A stretch of 64,000 nt of DNA from Renibacterium sp. (GTDB lineage Bacteria; Actinomycetota; Actinomycetes; Actinomycetales; Micrococcaceae): contig JAFOLH010000005.1 in assembly GCA_017419405.1 (NCBI GenBank), forward strand, positions 248,001 to 312,000. Reading direction: 5' to 3'. The first letter of the stretch is position 1, and each line of letters starts with the position of its first letter. Positions 17,716 through 26,793 of this stretch are shown here, piece after piece. The translations under genes and the position numbers were made by a program. The notes beneath the pieces are model-generated. The model had not been told where the DNA came from, ran no database searches, and saw only the letters and a list, made by a program, of their open reading frames with translations.

Positions 17716-17728
17716 GCTCACGCCGTGA

Positions 17729-18016
17729 TTAGGCGTCGTGGTCGGTCTCCAAGATGGCGACCAGGGCGTCGAGGGTTTCCTCGGCACCGGCGCCTTCGGC
17801 CCGCAGTACCACCCGGTCGCCGTGCGCCGCGCCGAGGCCCATCAAGGACAGGATGCTGGCGGCGTCCAAGGCGTCCTCGGCCGGGGTGCCTTCGGGAGCG
17901 ATGCTCACCTCGAGTCCGTGCTGTTCGGCGAGATCGGCTGCGGTTTCGGCGAAAATCGCCGCCGGCCGCGCGTGCAGGCCCACCCGGCTGGCGATCGTGG
18001 CATGGCGTTCTGACAT
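17729..18016 (-). CDS. ptsH: PTS phosphocarrier protein HPr
   Basis: The 95-residue protein carries the active-site His15 in GLHARPA and the regulatory-site region ASILSLMGLG. HPr accepts phosphate from Enzyme I and passes it to sugar-specific EIIA domains. AGGAGG precedes the ATG by four bases. It is the last gene of the fru-pts operon, 8 bp after ptsI. Whether actinobacterial HPr is phosphorylated on the Ser site is not known from sequence. Confidence 0.95.
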   Translation of the reverse strand: MSERHATIASRVGLHARPAAIFAETAADLAEQHGLEVSIAPEGTPAEDALDAASILSLMGLGAAHGDRVVLRAEGAGAEETLDALVAILETDHDA

Positions 18017-18024
18017 GGTTCCTC

Positions 18025-19737
18025 CTAGAGTCCGAGTTCTTCGAGCACCGGCAGCTTGGCCCGGGCCGAGGCCCTCGCCGCTGCCGCACTTTCTTGTTGG
18101 AGTGCCTCCGCAGCGATCTGCCGGGCCTGCTCCAGACTGACGGTTTGCAGCACCGCGGCCACCGCCGGGATCGCGCGGGCGGTCATCGACAGGGTGTGCA
18201 CGCCCAAACCGACCAGGACGACGGCGAGCGCCGGGTCGGCGGCAGCCTCACCGCAGACCCCGACCGGTTTTTCCGTGCTCTGCTCGACGGCGCTCTGCTG
18301 TGCGGCATTGCAGGCCACCGCGATCAGCGAAAGCACCGCGGGCTGCCACGGGTCGTTGAGCTCGGCGAGCGGGCCCAACTGCCGGTCTGCGGCCATCGTG
18401 TACTGGGTCAGGTCGTTGGTGCCCAGGCTCGCGAAGTCGACGTGTTTCATGATGTGCCGGGTGCTCAGCGCCGCCGAAGGGACTTCGATCATCACGCCGG
18501 CGGTTTTCAGCCCGGCATCCTGGCACAGCCGGCCGAAACGTGCGGCCTCGACCGGGGTGGCAACCATCGGCGCCATGACCCAGACTTCGGCGGTGCCGGC
18601 TGCTGCTGCGGCGGCGATGGCGCTGAGCTGGCGGGCCAGGACGCCCGGAACCGCCGGCTCGCGCCGATAGTGGTCGGTGCGGTAGCCGCGCACGCCCAGC
18701 GCCGGGTTGGGCTCGTCGCTGCTGCTCAGGAAGGGCAGCGGTTTGTCCGCGCCCGCGTCGAGCGTGCGGACCACGACCTTCTTGCCCGGGAAAGCGTCGA
18801 ATACTCCTCGGTAAGCAGCGGCCTGTTCCTCCGCTGAAGGTTCTGCTTCCCGGTCCAGGAACAAGAACTCGGTGCGGAACAGCCCCACGCCGTCGGCTCC
18901 GGCCTGCGCTGCGGCCGCTGCCTCGGCAGCGTTGCCGACGTTTGCCAGAAGTGGCACCGGAGTTCCGTCGGAGAGCGCGCCCTGGCCCTCGAAGGAGCTC
19001 AGCCGGGACACCTGGGCGGTCCAGTCCTGGGCCGCGGACAGCTCGGCCGGGCCGACGTCGGTGCTCAGGCTGCCGGCCGTGCCGTCGACGTAGACTTCGG
19101 TTTCGTCCGGGATCGCGCGGACTCCGGAGGCAGCCACCACGGCCGGCAAACCCAGCGCCCGGGCGATGATCGCGGTATGCGACTGCGGACCGCCGTCGGC
19201 AGTGACCAAGGCCAAAACCTTGCGCGGATCCAAGGTCGCGGTGTCCGCCGGGGCCAAGTCTTCGGCCAGCAGGATGAACGGCTCGGCGGAATCCGGGATG
19301 CCCGGTGCCGGAACGCCGCGCAGCTCGGCCACGATCCGGGCCCGCACGTCGTACACATCGCGCGAGCGCTCGGCCATGTAGCCGCCCAGCTGCAGCAGCA
19401 TGCTGGCCACCCCCTCGGCGGCCTCCCACAGCGCGCGTTCGGCGGCGGCTCCGGATTCGATCTGCTTCGTGGCGGCCTTGATCAGCATTGGATCCGCGGC
19501 CATCAGGGCGGTCGCCTCCAGTACTGCTTTGGCGTCGCCGCTGGCGCCGGAAGCGCGCTCGCGCAGCGCGGACTGAACCGCGGCGGCGGCCGTTTTGAGC
19601 TGCGCGACGGCCTGTTCCGGAGTCGTGCCCTCGGCCAGGGGCAGCCCGGCGGGGGGCTCGCTCACGGTCGGCGGCATCTGCCGGACTCGGCCGACCACCC
19701 GGCCCGGGCTGACTCCCACTCCGTTGAACGTCGTCAT
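18025..19737 (-). CDS. ptsI: PTS Enzyme I (phosphoenolpyruvate--protein phosphotransferase)
   Basis: The 570-residue protein has the usual full length, with the phosphohistidine motif GGPQSHTAIIARALGLPA near residue 185 and the PEP-binding TIM-barrel half with RTEFLF and GVCGEAAADP. It autophosphorylates from PEP and feeds HPr. It lies between fruA (11 bp) and ptsH (8 bp) in one operon, so general PTS components are made together with the fructose permease here. Confidence 0.95.
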   Translation of the reverse strand: MTTFNGVGVSPGRVVGRVRQMPPTVSEPPAGLPLAEGTTPEQAVAQLKTAAAAVQSALRERASGASGDAKAVLEATALMAADPMLIKAATKQIESGAAAERALWEAAEGVASMLLQLGGYMAERSRDVYDVRARIVAELRGVPAPGIPDSAEPFILLAEDLAPADTATLDPRKVLALVTADGGPQSHTAIIARALGLPAVVAASGVRAIPDETEVYVDGTAGSLSTDVGPAELSAAQDWTAQVSRLSSFEGQGALSDGTPVPLLANVGNAAEAAAAAQAGADGVGLFRTEFLFLDREAEPSAEEQAAAYRGVFDAFPGKKVVVRTLDAGADKPLPFLSSSDEPNPALGVRGYRTDHYRREPAVPGVLARQLSAIAAAAAAGTAEVWVMAPMVATPVEAARFGRLCQDAGLKTAGVMIEVPSAALSTRHIMKHVDFASLGTNDLTQYTMAADRQLGPLAELNDPWQPAVLSLIAVACNAAQQSAVEQSTEKPVGVCGEAAADPALAVVLVGLGVHTLSMTARAIPAVAAVLQTVSLEQARQIAAEALQQESAAAARASARAKLPVLEELGL

Positions 19738-19748
19738 CGGTTACCCCC

Positions 19749-21740
19749 TCAGGCAGCTACGGTAGCAGCCGCCGGCTTTGCGGCGACGAAGCGTTTGAGC
19801 GCCAGAACCGACAGTGCGCTGAGCACCGTTCCGGCCAGGACTGCGGTGAGGAACAGCAGGAACGGGTTGATCGCGAGGAAGACGAAGAAACCGCCGTGCG
19901 GTGCTTGCGAAGTGACGCCCCAGGCCATGGTGAGCGCCCCGGTCAAAGCCCCGCCGAGCATCGAGGCGGGGATCACGCGCAGCGGGTCGGCTGCGGCGAA
20001 GGGGATCGCGCCCTCGGAGATGAAGGAGAAGCCGAGCAGAACTGCGGTTTTGCCGTTCTCCCGTTCCGCGGGCGAGAAACGTTTGCGGTCGAGGAAGGTG
20101 GCCAACGCCATGGCCAGCGGCGGAACCATGCCGGCGGCCATCACCGCGGCCATGATCAGCCACGGCCCCTGGTTTGCCACAGAACCCGCGCCAAGCCCGG
20201 CCACCGCGAAGGAATAGGCGACCTTGTTGACCGGTCCGCCCAGGTCGAAGCACATCATCAGACCCAAAATGATGCCGAGCAATACCGCGGACACCCCGGT
20301 CATCCCGGAGAGCCAATCGTTGAGCCCCGTGGTCAAGGCCGCGATCGGCCCGCCGAGCACCAGGAACATCAGGCCGGAGGCGACGATCGAGGCGAGCAAC
20401 GGAATGATCACCACGGACAGCAAACCGCGCAGCCAACGCGGCGCGTTAAAGCTGCCCAGCCACCAGGCGATGACGCCGGCCAGCAGGCCGCCGGCCAGAC
20501 CGCCGATGAAGCCGGCACCCATGAAAACCGCGACGGCGCCCGCGGTGAAGCCCGGTGCGATGCCCGGCCGGTCCGCGATGCCATAGGCGATGTAGCCGGC
20601 CAATGCCGGAACCAGGAATCCCATCGACAGTGCGCCGATCTTGAAGGCGACTGCACCGAGGTAGACGAGCAACGGGCCTTTATCGTCCAGCATCTCGGGC
20701 AAGTTCCACAGGCTGTTCTGCAGCACCACATTGTCGGCCACTTCGGTGATCCGGTAGCCGCCGAGCAGGAAGCCGAGCGCGATCAGCAGACCGCCGGCCG
20801 CAACGAACGGGATCATGTAGCTCACCCCGGTGAGCAGCACCCGTTTCAGTTTCTGGCCGAAGTGCTCATTCTGTTCTTTGGCGTCGCCGCTGCCACCGCC
20901 GGCCGGAACTTTGGCGGAGTGCGGATCGGCAGCGGCCCGGAGCGCTTCCTGGATCAATTCCGCGGGCTCGTCGATGCCGCGTTTCACCGGGACATTGACC
21001 ACCGGCTTGCCGGCGAAGCGGCCCCGGTCCCGGACGTCGACGTCCACCGCGAAAATCACTGCCTCGGCGGCGTCGATGACTGCCGGGTCCAGCGGCTTCG
21101 CGCCGGAGGAGCCTTGGGTTTCCACCTGCAGGTCCACGCCTGCCTCTTGGGCCGCGGCGAGCAGCGAGTCGGCTGCCATGTAGGTGTGCGCAATGCCGGT
21201 GGGGCAAGCGGTGACCGCGACCAGTCTGCGGGTCTGCGCGGTGGACGTCCCGCTGCCGACGGGCTTTGCCGCAGCAGAGTCCGCGGATTGCGGGGAAACC
21301 GCCTGATTGACCAGTTCCACGACCGTTTCCGGGCTTTCCGCGGACCGGAGTGCCGCGGTGAAGTCCTTGCGGACCAGAGCCCGGGCCAAGGCGGAAAGCA
21401 ACTTCAGGTGGGTCTGGTCGGCGCCGGCGGGTGCCGCGATGAAGAAGATCAGATCTGCAGGACCGTCCTTGGCGCCGAAATCCACGCCTTCGGGGAGCCG
21501 GGCCATGGCGAAAGTGGGCTCCAAGACTGCTTCGGACCGGCAGTGCGGAATCGCGATCCCGCCGGGCACTCCGGTTGCAGTCTTCTGTTCCCGGGCCCAG
21601 GCGTCGGCGAACAGGCCGTCCGGATTCGTCGCCCGGCCAGCCCCGGAGATCCGGTCTGCCAGGCTGCGGATCACGTGTTCCGGGGTGCTTCCGACGGCGA
21701 CGTCGAGACTGACCAGATCAGCCGTGATGAGTTCGCTCAT
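19749..21740 (-). CDS. fruA: PTS fructose transporter EIIABC
   Basis: The 663-residue protein starts at ATG 21740, overlapping the fruK stop (ATGA). Domain order is EIIA (about 1-150, active His in IAIPHCRS), EIIB (about 175-280, active Cys in VTACPTGIAHTYMAA) and EIIC (about 310-650, about nine membrane segments). It imports fructose as fructose-1-phosphate. The A-B-C fused order is usual for actinobacterial FruA. The next genes supply phosphate (ptsI, ptsH) and the preceding one uses the product. Confidence 0.95.
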   Translation of the reverse strand: MSELITADLVSLDVAVGSTPEHVIRSLADRISGAGRATNPDGLFADAWAREQKTATGVPGGIAIPHCRSEAVLEPTFAMARLPEGVDFGAKDGPADLIFFIAAPAGADQTHLKLLSALARALVRKDFTAALRSAESPETVVELVNQAVSPQSADSAAAKPVGSGTSTAQTRRLVAVTACPTGIAHTYMAADSLLAAAQEAGVDLQVETQGSSGAKPLDPAVIDAAEAVIFAVDVDVRDRGRFAGKPVVNVPVKRGIDEPAELIQEALRAAADPHSAKVPAGGGSGDAKEQNEHFGQKLKRVLLTGVSYMIPFVAAGGLLIALGFLLGGYRITEVADNVVLQNSLWNLPEMLDDKGPLLVYLGAVAFKIGALSMGFLVPALAGYIAYGIADRPGIAPGFTAGAVAVFMGAGFIGGLAGGLLAGVIAWWLGSFNAPRWLRGLLSVVIIPLLASIVASGLMFLVLGGPIAALTTGLNDWLSGMTGVSAVLLGIILGLMMCFDLGGPVNKVAYSFAVAGLGAGSVANQGPWLIMAAVMAAGMVPPLAMALATFLDRKRFSPAERENGKTAVLLGFSFISEGAIPFAAADPLRVIPASMLGGALTGALTMAWGVTSQAPHGGFFVFLAINPFLLFLTAVLAGTVLSALSVLALKRFVAAKPAAATVAA

Positions 21741-22732
21741 GATTGCCCTTTCAGGGTGAGTGCGGCGACAGTGATGGCGGCGGGGTTGGTTTGCGCGACA
21801 GCGGGGACCGTGGATCCGGGCAGCGCCGCCGCCGCCGCGCCGTGCGCCACGGCTTGCTGCAGGCGTTGCGGTTCGGATCGGCCGGCGAGCTCGGCCAGCA
21901 GATAGCCGGCCAGCGCCGAGTCGCCGGCGCCGACGGTGCTGCGTGCGGTGATCTTGGGGCCGTGCCCGAACCAGGCGCCATCCGGGGTGACCAGGATTGC
22001 CCCGCGTGCACCCAGCGTGGCCAGAACCGCGCCGACGCCCAGGTCCACCAGTTCGCGGGCGAGCCGGGCAGCCAGCCCGGGATCTGCTTCCAGCTCCGAT
22101 TCGGCCGCTCCTGGCCGGCCGGGCAGATCCAACAGACCGGCTGCGACGGCCAACTCCGCCAATTCTTCGGCATTGGGCTTGATGAGATCCGGCTTGGCTT
22201 TGACCGCTTCCGCCAACGGGGCCCCGGAGGAGTCCACGGCGATTTTCGGCGCCGTCGGTCCCCAGGCGCCGCGAACGGCTTCGATCACCCGGGGGTAGAA
22301 ATCGGCCTCGGTCCCCGGCGGAAGCGAGCCGGCCAGGACCAGCCAATCGGCGTCGCGGGAGTGGCTGACCGCCAGCCCGATCAATTCGGCCTGTTCGCTT
22401 GCGGAAAGCGCCGGGCCGGGTTCGTTGACCTTGGTGGTGGTGCCGTCCGGTTCGGTGATCGTGACATTGGAGCGCAGGGCGGCCCCGATCGGCATTCCCA
22501 GATGCGCGATTCCCTGCTTCCGCAAGGCGGTCAACACGGCGTCTTCGGCGGAGCCGGGCAGCAGGGCCAGGCACTCGACGTCGGAGGCGGTCATCGCCCG
22601 GGCGATGTTGACGCCTTTGCCGCCGGGCTGTTGCTGGGCCGAGACCGCGCGTTGCACGCCACCGCGGTTGAGCGCTGCGGCCAGTTCGATGGTCCGGTCC
22701 AGGCTCGGGTTGGGGGTGAGTGTGAGGATCAT
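21737..22732 (-). CDS. fruK: 1-phosphofructokinase
   Basis: The protein has 331 residues from ATG 22732, which overlaps the fruR stop. It is a PfkB-family kinase with LTPNPSLDRT at the N-terminus, PGGKGVNIARA near residue 40 and the ATP/catalytic motif TVGAGDSALAG near residue 265. It converts fructose-1-phosphate to fructose-1,6-bisphosphate, the step after FruA. The longer open frame upstream runs through fruR and is not coding. Confidence 0.95.
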   Translation of the reverse strand: MILTLTPNPSLDRTIELAAALNRGGVQRAVSAQQQPGGKGVNIARAMTASDVECLALLPGSAEDAVLTALRKQGIAHLGMPIGAALRSNVTITEPDGTTTKVNEPGPALSASEQAELIGLAVSHSRDADWLVLAGSLPPGTEADFYPRVIEAVRGAWGPTAPKIAVDSSGAPLAEAVKAKPDLIKPNAEELAELAVAAGLLDLPGRPGAAESELEADPGLAARLARELVDLGVGAVLATLGARGAILVTPDGAWFGHGPKITARSTVGAGDSALAGYLLAELAGRSEPQRLQQAVAHGAAAAALPGSTVPAVAQTNPAAITVAALTLKGQS

Positions 22733-23517
22733 GCGACGACCACGTCGACGCCGGCCTGGTCGAGCGCTGCGGCCAACTCGGCGCCGGGCCGTTGGTCGGT
22801 GACCAGGACGTCGATGGCTTCCAAGGCGGCGAAGCGGACCAAGGTCTCCTGCTCGAATTTGGAGGAATCCACGAGCGCGACGACCCGGTGCGCCACCTGG
22901 ACCATGGCGGTTTTCACTGCTGCTTCCAGGGCGTCCGGAGTGCTCAGGCCGAAGCGCGAGTGCAAACCGTTCGCGCCGATGAACGCGATGTCCGGACGGA
23001 GGCCCTGCAATTGTGCGATCACCCCGGAGCCGACCGCGGCGCTGGTCAGACCGCGGACCCGGCCGCCGAGGATTTCCAAACTGACCTCGGGGCGGTTGCA
23101 CAGGCGCTGCGCGATCGGAACCGCATTCGTGATGACCAGGAGCTCTTCGGCGGCTGCGGCCGGCGCCCAAGCAGTCAGCTGCTCGGCCAGCAGCTCGGTG
23201 CTGGTGCCGGCGTCGAGGATGACCGATGCGGTGCTGGTGCGTGGCAGGAAGCGCAAGGCGGTCCGCGCGATTCTTTGCTTTTGTTGCTGGTTCTGGCTTT
23301 GCCGTTCGCTCAGGCTCGGCTCCACCATGCTCAGCCGGTCCATCGCGATCGCGCCGCCGTGCACCCTGCGGAGTTTGCCTTCGGCTTCGAGCGCATCCAG
23401 GTCCCGCCGCACGGTTTCCTGCGTCACGTCGAAGAGCTCGGCGAGTTCGTGCACGCTGACCCGGCCCTCGGCGGCGGCCAGCGCGGCAATGCGTTCGTGC
23501 CTTTCGTGGGCAAACAC
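22729..23517 (-). CDS. fruR: DeoR-family transcriptional regulator of the fructose operon
   Basis: The start is GTG 23517, seven bases after AGGGG; it gives the standard DeoR beginning VFAHERHERI, whereas ATG 23535 lacks a ribosome site. The 262-residue protein has an N-terminal helix-turn-helix (VSVHELAELFDVTQETVRRDLD) and a C-terminal sugar-phosphate sensor domain with DAGTST and GANGL. It is first in the fru operon and most likely represses it until fructose-1-phosphate is present. Direct TTTATCT repeats in the promoter are candidate binding sites. Confidence 0.92.
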   Translation of the reverse strand: MFAHERHERIAALAAAEGRVSVHELAELFDVTQETVRRDLDALEAEGKLRRVHGGAIAMDRLSMVEPSLSERQSQNQQQKQRIARTALRFLPRTSTASVILDAGTSTELLAEQLTAWAPAAAAEELLVITNAVPIAQRLCNRPEVSLEILGGRVRGLTSAAVGSGVIAQLQGLRPDIAFIGANGLHSRFGLSTPDALEAAVKTAMVQVAHRVVALVDSSKFEQETLVRFAALEAIDVLVTDQRPGAELAAALDQAGVDVVVA

Positions 23518-23537
23518 GGAATCACCCCTGCGCATAC

Positions 23538-23601
23538 GGTGACAAGAGTCACATCAATGTTGTTTTGGATGACTTTATCTGTGTTTATCTTTATTTGTCA
23601 A
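23538..23601 (-). promoter_or_regulatory. Promoter and operators of the fru-pts operon
   Basis: On the minus strand there is -35 TTGACA (23596-23601), an 18-bp spacer and -10 TAAAGT (23572-23577). Between them lie two TTTATCT direct repeats on the plus strand (23574-23580, 23584-23590), ten bases apart, as expected for DeoR-type operators. Downstream, 23538-23553 reads TGTGACTCTTGTCACC on the minus strand, matching the operator of the ABC sugar locus at 15 of 16 positions. Confidence 0.6.
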
Positions 23602-23641
23602 TCGGGGCTGTCCGCGGCTTGCCCCGGCAGTTGGCGCAGAA

Positions 23642-23685
23642 ACACCGGCGCCCCGCTTGCCCGGGGGCAGGCGGGGCGCCGGTGT
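23642..23685 (-). terminator. Chitosanase gene terminator
   Basis: A perfect 15-bp stem (ACACCGGCGCCCCGC at 23642-23656 with 23671-23685) with a 14-nt loop lies directly after the chitosanase stop codon on the minus strand. Confidence 0.7.
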
Positions 23686-23694
23686 GGATCTCGG

Positions 23695-24549
23695 CTACTT
23701 GATCTCGTAGGCGTCTCCGTAGACTTTCCACTTCAACGGAGTGTGCAGGTCGTAATTGCCTTCATTGAGGAACTTCAGCTGGGCGTCGTCCACCCGGGAA
23801 GTGTCCGAGTGGGCGTCTTCCTGTTTCATGATCTTCTTGCGTGCTGCGGCGAAGGCCTGCAAGTAGGTCTTCTCATTGCCGCCTTGGGCAGGGGTCTTGG
23901 CGTTCTTCATGGCTGCCTTGCGGATGCCGCCGAAGGAATCCGCGGAATCTCCGGGGCCGTGCATCACGATGGCGTCGTAATACATGAATTGGCCCAAATT
24001 GCTCAAGCCGTCGGATTTGCCCTGGTTGACCGAGGGGTTGAAGTACATGCTGTCCCGAAGTTTGTCCTGCTCGGTCAGGAAGACCTGGTCTTTGGCGGCT
24101 TGGTGCCAGGCGTCGACGAACTTCTGGCCGAGTCCGTCATGCGAGGGCGTGCCATTGACCTTGCGCAGGGCCGGCAGGAACGGCTTGAGCACATTGTTGT
24201 CCGGCTTGGTGTTGGCATAGTTCTGCACGAGTTGCAGCATGTCGCCGGTGCCTGAGGTGAAGCCGATGATGCCGCCGGTGTAGCCGCGGTCGTCATTGAT
24301 GTCCTCGATGTAGCCGTATTGTGCCCGCCAGTCCAAGGAGGAGTTTTCGGCACTGCAGACGAGTTGCATGGCGATTTCTTTTTTGGCCGGCGCGGACAGG
24401 TCGCCGGTGGCGGCGATCCGCGGAGCCAGGAATGCGGAGGTTGGTGCTGGTGCCGCATCGGCTTGGGCGGCGACGGTGCCGACCACGCCGCTGGCGAGCA
24501 GGAGGCCGCCGAGGGCCACTGCGGTACTGCGGGTTCGAAAATTTGTCAC
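23695..24549 (-). CDS. Secreted GH46 chitosanase
   Basis: I choose GTG 24549, eight bases after AGGAG, giving 284 residues with a signal peptide (about 1-34, cleaved near ADA-AP). The family hallmark CSAENSSLDW...YIEDINDDRGYTGGIIGF is present, with the catalytic Glu in AEN and Asp in the EDI-x-D segment as in Streptomyces N174 chitosanase. It cuts chitosan outside the cell into oligosaccharides. A longer start at 24579 would add ten residues. The neighbouring WYL regulator may or may not control it. Confidence 0.93.
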   Translation of the reverse strand: MTNFRTRSTAVALGGLLLASGVVGTVAAQADAAPAPTSAFLAPRIAATGDLSAPAKKEIAMQLVCSAENSSLDWRAQYGYIEDINDDRGYTGGIIGFTSGTGDMLQLVQNYANTKPDNNVLKPFLPALRKVNGTPSHDGLGQKFVDAWHQAAKDQVFLTEQDKLRDSMYFNPSVNQGKSDGLSNLGQFMYYDAIVMHGPGDSADSFGGIRKAAMKNAKTPAQGGNEKTYLQAFAAARKKIMKQEDAHSDTSRVDDAQLKFLNEGNYDLHTPLKWKVYGDAYEIK

Positions 24550-24676
24550 TGGGGGAGCTCCTATTCGAGAAGGGTGCATTCTGCATTTCGGTGCTTCTGG
24601 ACTTCACGAGTGCTGCGCGCCGCGCCCCCGCTGGCGGGCTTATGTCCCTCAGTTTCACTAATATTGCAGTTTATTG

Positions 24677-25645
24677 TCAAGGTTTTGCAGAAACTTTCAC
24701 ATTCTTGCGGATTCGAGCCTGCCAAGAATCCAAAAATGCGGCCAGATCGGAACCGTCGAGCACCTCGAAGTCGGCACCCGTGCTGAGCGTCGCAAAGGCC
24801 GCCCAGGCCGGAGTGTCCCCGGTCACGGCCAATTCGCAGTACCCGGGTCCGGATTCGTCCAATTGCGCCCAATCGCCGAGTTGATCCCGGATTTCGGCCA
24901 AGGGCGCGTGCAAACGTACCCGGTAGGTTTGCGGACCGGCAACTTCGCTGAGGCTCCGCTGGACGAATTCCGAAGCATCCCGGGCCGGCAAGGTCCGCGT
25001 CCGGAACCGGGCTCCGGTGCGCTCCGGACCGGCAAGGCGGTCAACCCGGAAGCTGCGCCAGTCGTATCGGCTCAGGTCGTAGGCCACCAGGTACCAGCGG
25101 CGGCCGACGGCGACCAGCCGGTGCGGTTCGACCAGGCGCTGGCTCGGCTCGCCTGATCGTGCCGTGTAGCGGAACTCGAGCCGTTCCTCGTCCCGGCAGG
25201 CCTGGGCCAGAGTGGTGAGCGTATTCGCGTCGATCATCGGGCCCGGCGCTGCGGAGGACTGGATGGTGGCCAGCTGCAGTGCCTCGACCCGGCGGCGCAG
25301 TTTGGCGGGCATCACTTGGATCACTTTGGCCAAGGCGCTGATCGAAGCGTCTTCGATTCCGGAGACGGCGCCTTGGGCGGCCATTCGCAGGCCGATGGCC
25401 AGTGCCACCGCTTCTTCGTCGTCGACCACCAAAGGCGGCAAAGACGCTCCCGGGGCCAACTGGTAGCCGCCGTCGCTGCCCCGGGTGGCCTGCACCGGAT
25501 AGCCCAGCTCGCGCAGTCTTTCCACATCCCGCCGGAGCGTGCGCAACGAGACCTCCAGCTTCTCCGCGAGGTCTTTGCCCGGCCAGAACCGGTGGTGCTG
25601 CAACAAGGAGAGCAAACGGAAGGACCGGGAGCTGGTGTTCGCCAT
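24677..25645 (-). CDS. YafY/DeoR-like regulator with WYL domain
   Basis: The 322-residue protein has an N-terminal winged helix (WPGKDLAEKLEVSLRTLRRDVERL), a central WYL domain (RRWYLVAYD near residue 190) and a C-terminal WCX extension. WYL proteins are transcription regulators that sense ligands, often nucleotides or nucleic acid. A GGGGGA ribosome site precedes the ATG. Its target is not evident; the chitosanase gene downstream has its own ribosome site and terminator. Confidence 0.9.
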   Translation of the reverse strand: MANTSSRSFRLLSLLQHHRFWPGKDLAEKLEVSLRTLRRDVERLRELGYPVQATRGSDGGYQLAPGASLPPLVVDDEEAVALAIGLRMAAQGAVSGIEDASISALAKVIQVMPAKLRRRVEALQLATIQSSAAPGPMIDANTLTTLAQACRDEERLEFRYTARSGEPSQRLVEPHRLVAVGRRWYLVAYDLSRYDWRSFRVDRLAGPERTGARFRTRTLPARDASEFVQRSLSEVAGPQTYRVRLHAPLAEIRDQLGDWAQLDESGPGYCELAVTGDTPAWAAFATLSTGADFEVLDGSDLAAFLDSWQARIRKNVKVSAKP

Positions 25646-25750
25646 TCCCCCAGTATTCCGGACGCCGGGGTCAGGAATTGGCCGCAGGATGATCCGGCGC
25701 CGGCCGCCCGGGCCAGGTTGCGGCGCGAATCGCGGGCCGGAGTCCGAGGA

Positions 25751-26758
25751 CTACCCGGGCAGCGAGGGTTCGTCCTTCGTGGACAGCGTGATCACGGCCT
25801 CCTCGACGTAATCGAGGTTCTCCAGATCCCGTTCGAGGCGTCGCAGCCGCACTGCTACATCGTCTTCGTCCGCGTTTCCGGTCAGATCCACTGCAGCCAC
25901 CAGGTACAGCTTGCTCGGTCCCACGTATTCCAGATGGATATAGGTCACCCGGTCGATTTCCGGCCGTTTGAGCAAAAGGCCGACGGCCAGGATTTCGACG
26001 TCGTCGCTCACCGATTGGCCGACCAGGAACCTGCGGTTGCGGTCGATCAGAATCACCGCGACGACGCCGAGCAGCACGCCGACCGCAATCGAGCCGATCG
26101 CGTCCGGCACGGGCGATCCAGTCACCTGGTGCAGGAAAATGCCGAGAAAGGCGATGGCCAGGCCGATCAAGGCGGCAGCGTCCTCGGCGAAGACTGCGCG
26201 CAGCGTGGGGTTGGAGCTGTTCGCCACGTGTTCCAGCGTGCTGGTCTGCAAGGCCGAGGCGGTCTTGTGCGCCTGCCGGTAGGCCTGGGCGAAAGAGATC
26301 CCTTCAAGCACGAAAGCCACGCCGAGCACCAAGTAGGCGATGATGAAATCCCCGGCCGGCTCGGGGTCCAGCAGTTCCTGGATGCCGTGCATGATCGAGA
26401 CCACTGCGCCGGCGGTGAACAAGCCGAAGGCCGCGAACATCGACCAGACGTAGGCTTCGCGGCCATAACCCATGGGATGCCGGTTGTCCCGGGGCCGCTG
26501 CGAACGCCGGTCTGCCACCAGGAGGAAGACCTCATTGCCGGCGTCGGCCCAGGAGTGGGCGGCTTCGGCGGTCATCGACGCGGATCCGGTGAGTGCGGCC
26601 GCGATCGATTTGGCCACCGCGATCACCAGGTTCACGGTGAAGGCCAAAACCACCGTGAAGCTGCTCTCTTTTGTGCTCGCCGATGCACCGGAAGACGTCA
26701 TGGCTTCGGCCAAAATGGCGCGGCGGGCCTGATCGTTGGCCGGCGGGCGGGCCCTCAT
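25751..26758 (-). CDS. Cation diffusion facilitator (CDF) metal transporter
   Basis: From ATG 26758 the protein has 335 residues with six membrane segments and the CDF metal-site motifs HSWADAGNE in segment 2 and DAAALIG in segment 5, followed by a cytoplasmic C-terminal domain. CDF proteins export Zn, Fe, Mn or Co in exchange for protons. The start is chosen because a 12-codon leaderless reading frame upstream ends in a TGA that overlaps this ATG, which suggests coupled translation. In-frame ATGs also exist at 26797 and 26701. Confidence 0.85.
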   Translation of the reverse strand: MRARPPANDQARRAILAEAMTSSGASASTKESSFTVVLAFTVNLVIAVAKSIAAALTGSASMTAEAAHSWADAGNEVFLLVADRRSQRPRDNRHPMGYGREAYVWSMFAAFGLFTAGAVVSIMHGIQELLDPEPAGDFIIAYLVLGVAFVLEGISFAQAYRQAHKTASALQTSTLEHVANSSNPTLRAVFAEDAAALIGLAIAFLGIFLHQVTGSPVPDAIGSIAVGVLLGVVAVILIDRNRRFLVGQSVSDDVEILAVGLLLKRPEIDRVTYIHLEYVGPSKLYLVAAVDLTGNADEDDVAVRLRRLERDLENLDYVEEAVITLSTKDEPSLPG

Positions 26759-26793
26759 CGGGGCACCGTTTGTTGCCTCTGCAAACCGAGCAT
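26755..26793 (-). CDS. Possible 12-residue leader peptide coupled to the CDF gene
   Basis: ATG 26793 lies six bases after TAGGCT on the minus strand and opens a frame reading MLGLQRQQTVPR. Its TGA overlaps the CDF start ATG as CGATGAGG. The peptide has no obvious metal ligands. It may simply bring ribosomes to the CDF start on a leaderless mRNA. Confidence 0.35.
   Translation of the reverse strand: MLGLQRQQTVPR

Larger units (their letters stand above)
17381..17728. other. Intergenic region between ptsH and the MFS gene
   Basis: No gene is seen. The part near the MFS start holds a possible -10 (TAAAAT on the minus strand, 17457-17462). At 17560-17578 lies a direct repeat on the minus strand, TGTAACGA-TAC-GGTAACGC. 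The part near the ptsH stop holds the four-arm palindromic repeat copy at 17644-17715. Confidence 0.6.

Noticed and set aside
22730-23170. N-terminal extension of the fruK frame through fruR
   Set aside because: The DeoR regulator is clearly coded there in another frame, and fruK starts at an ATG overlapping the fruR stop.
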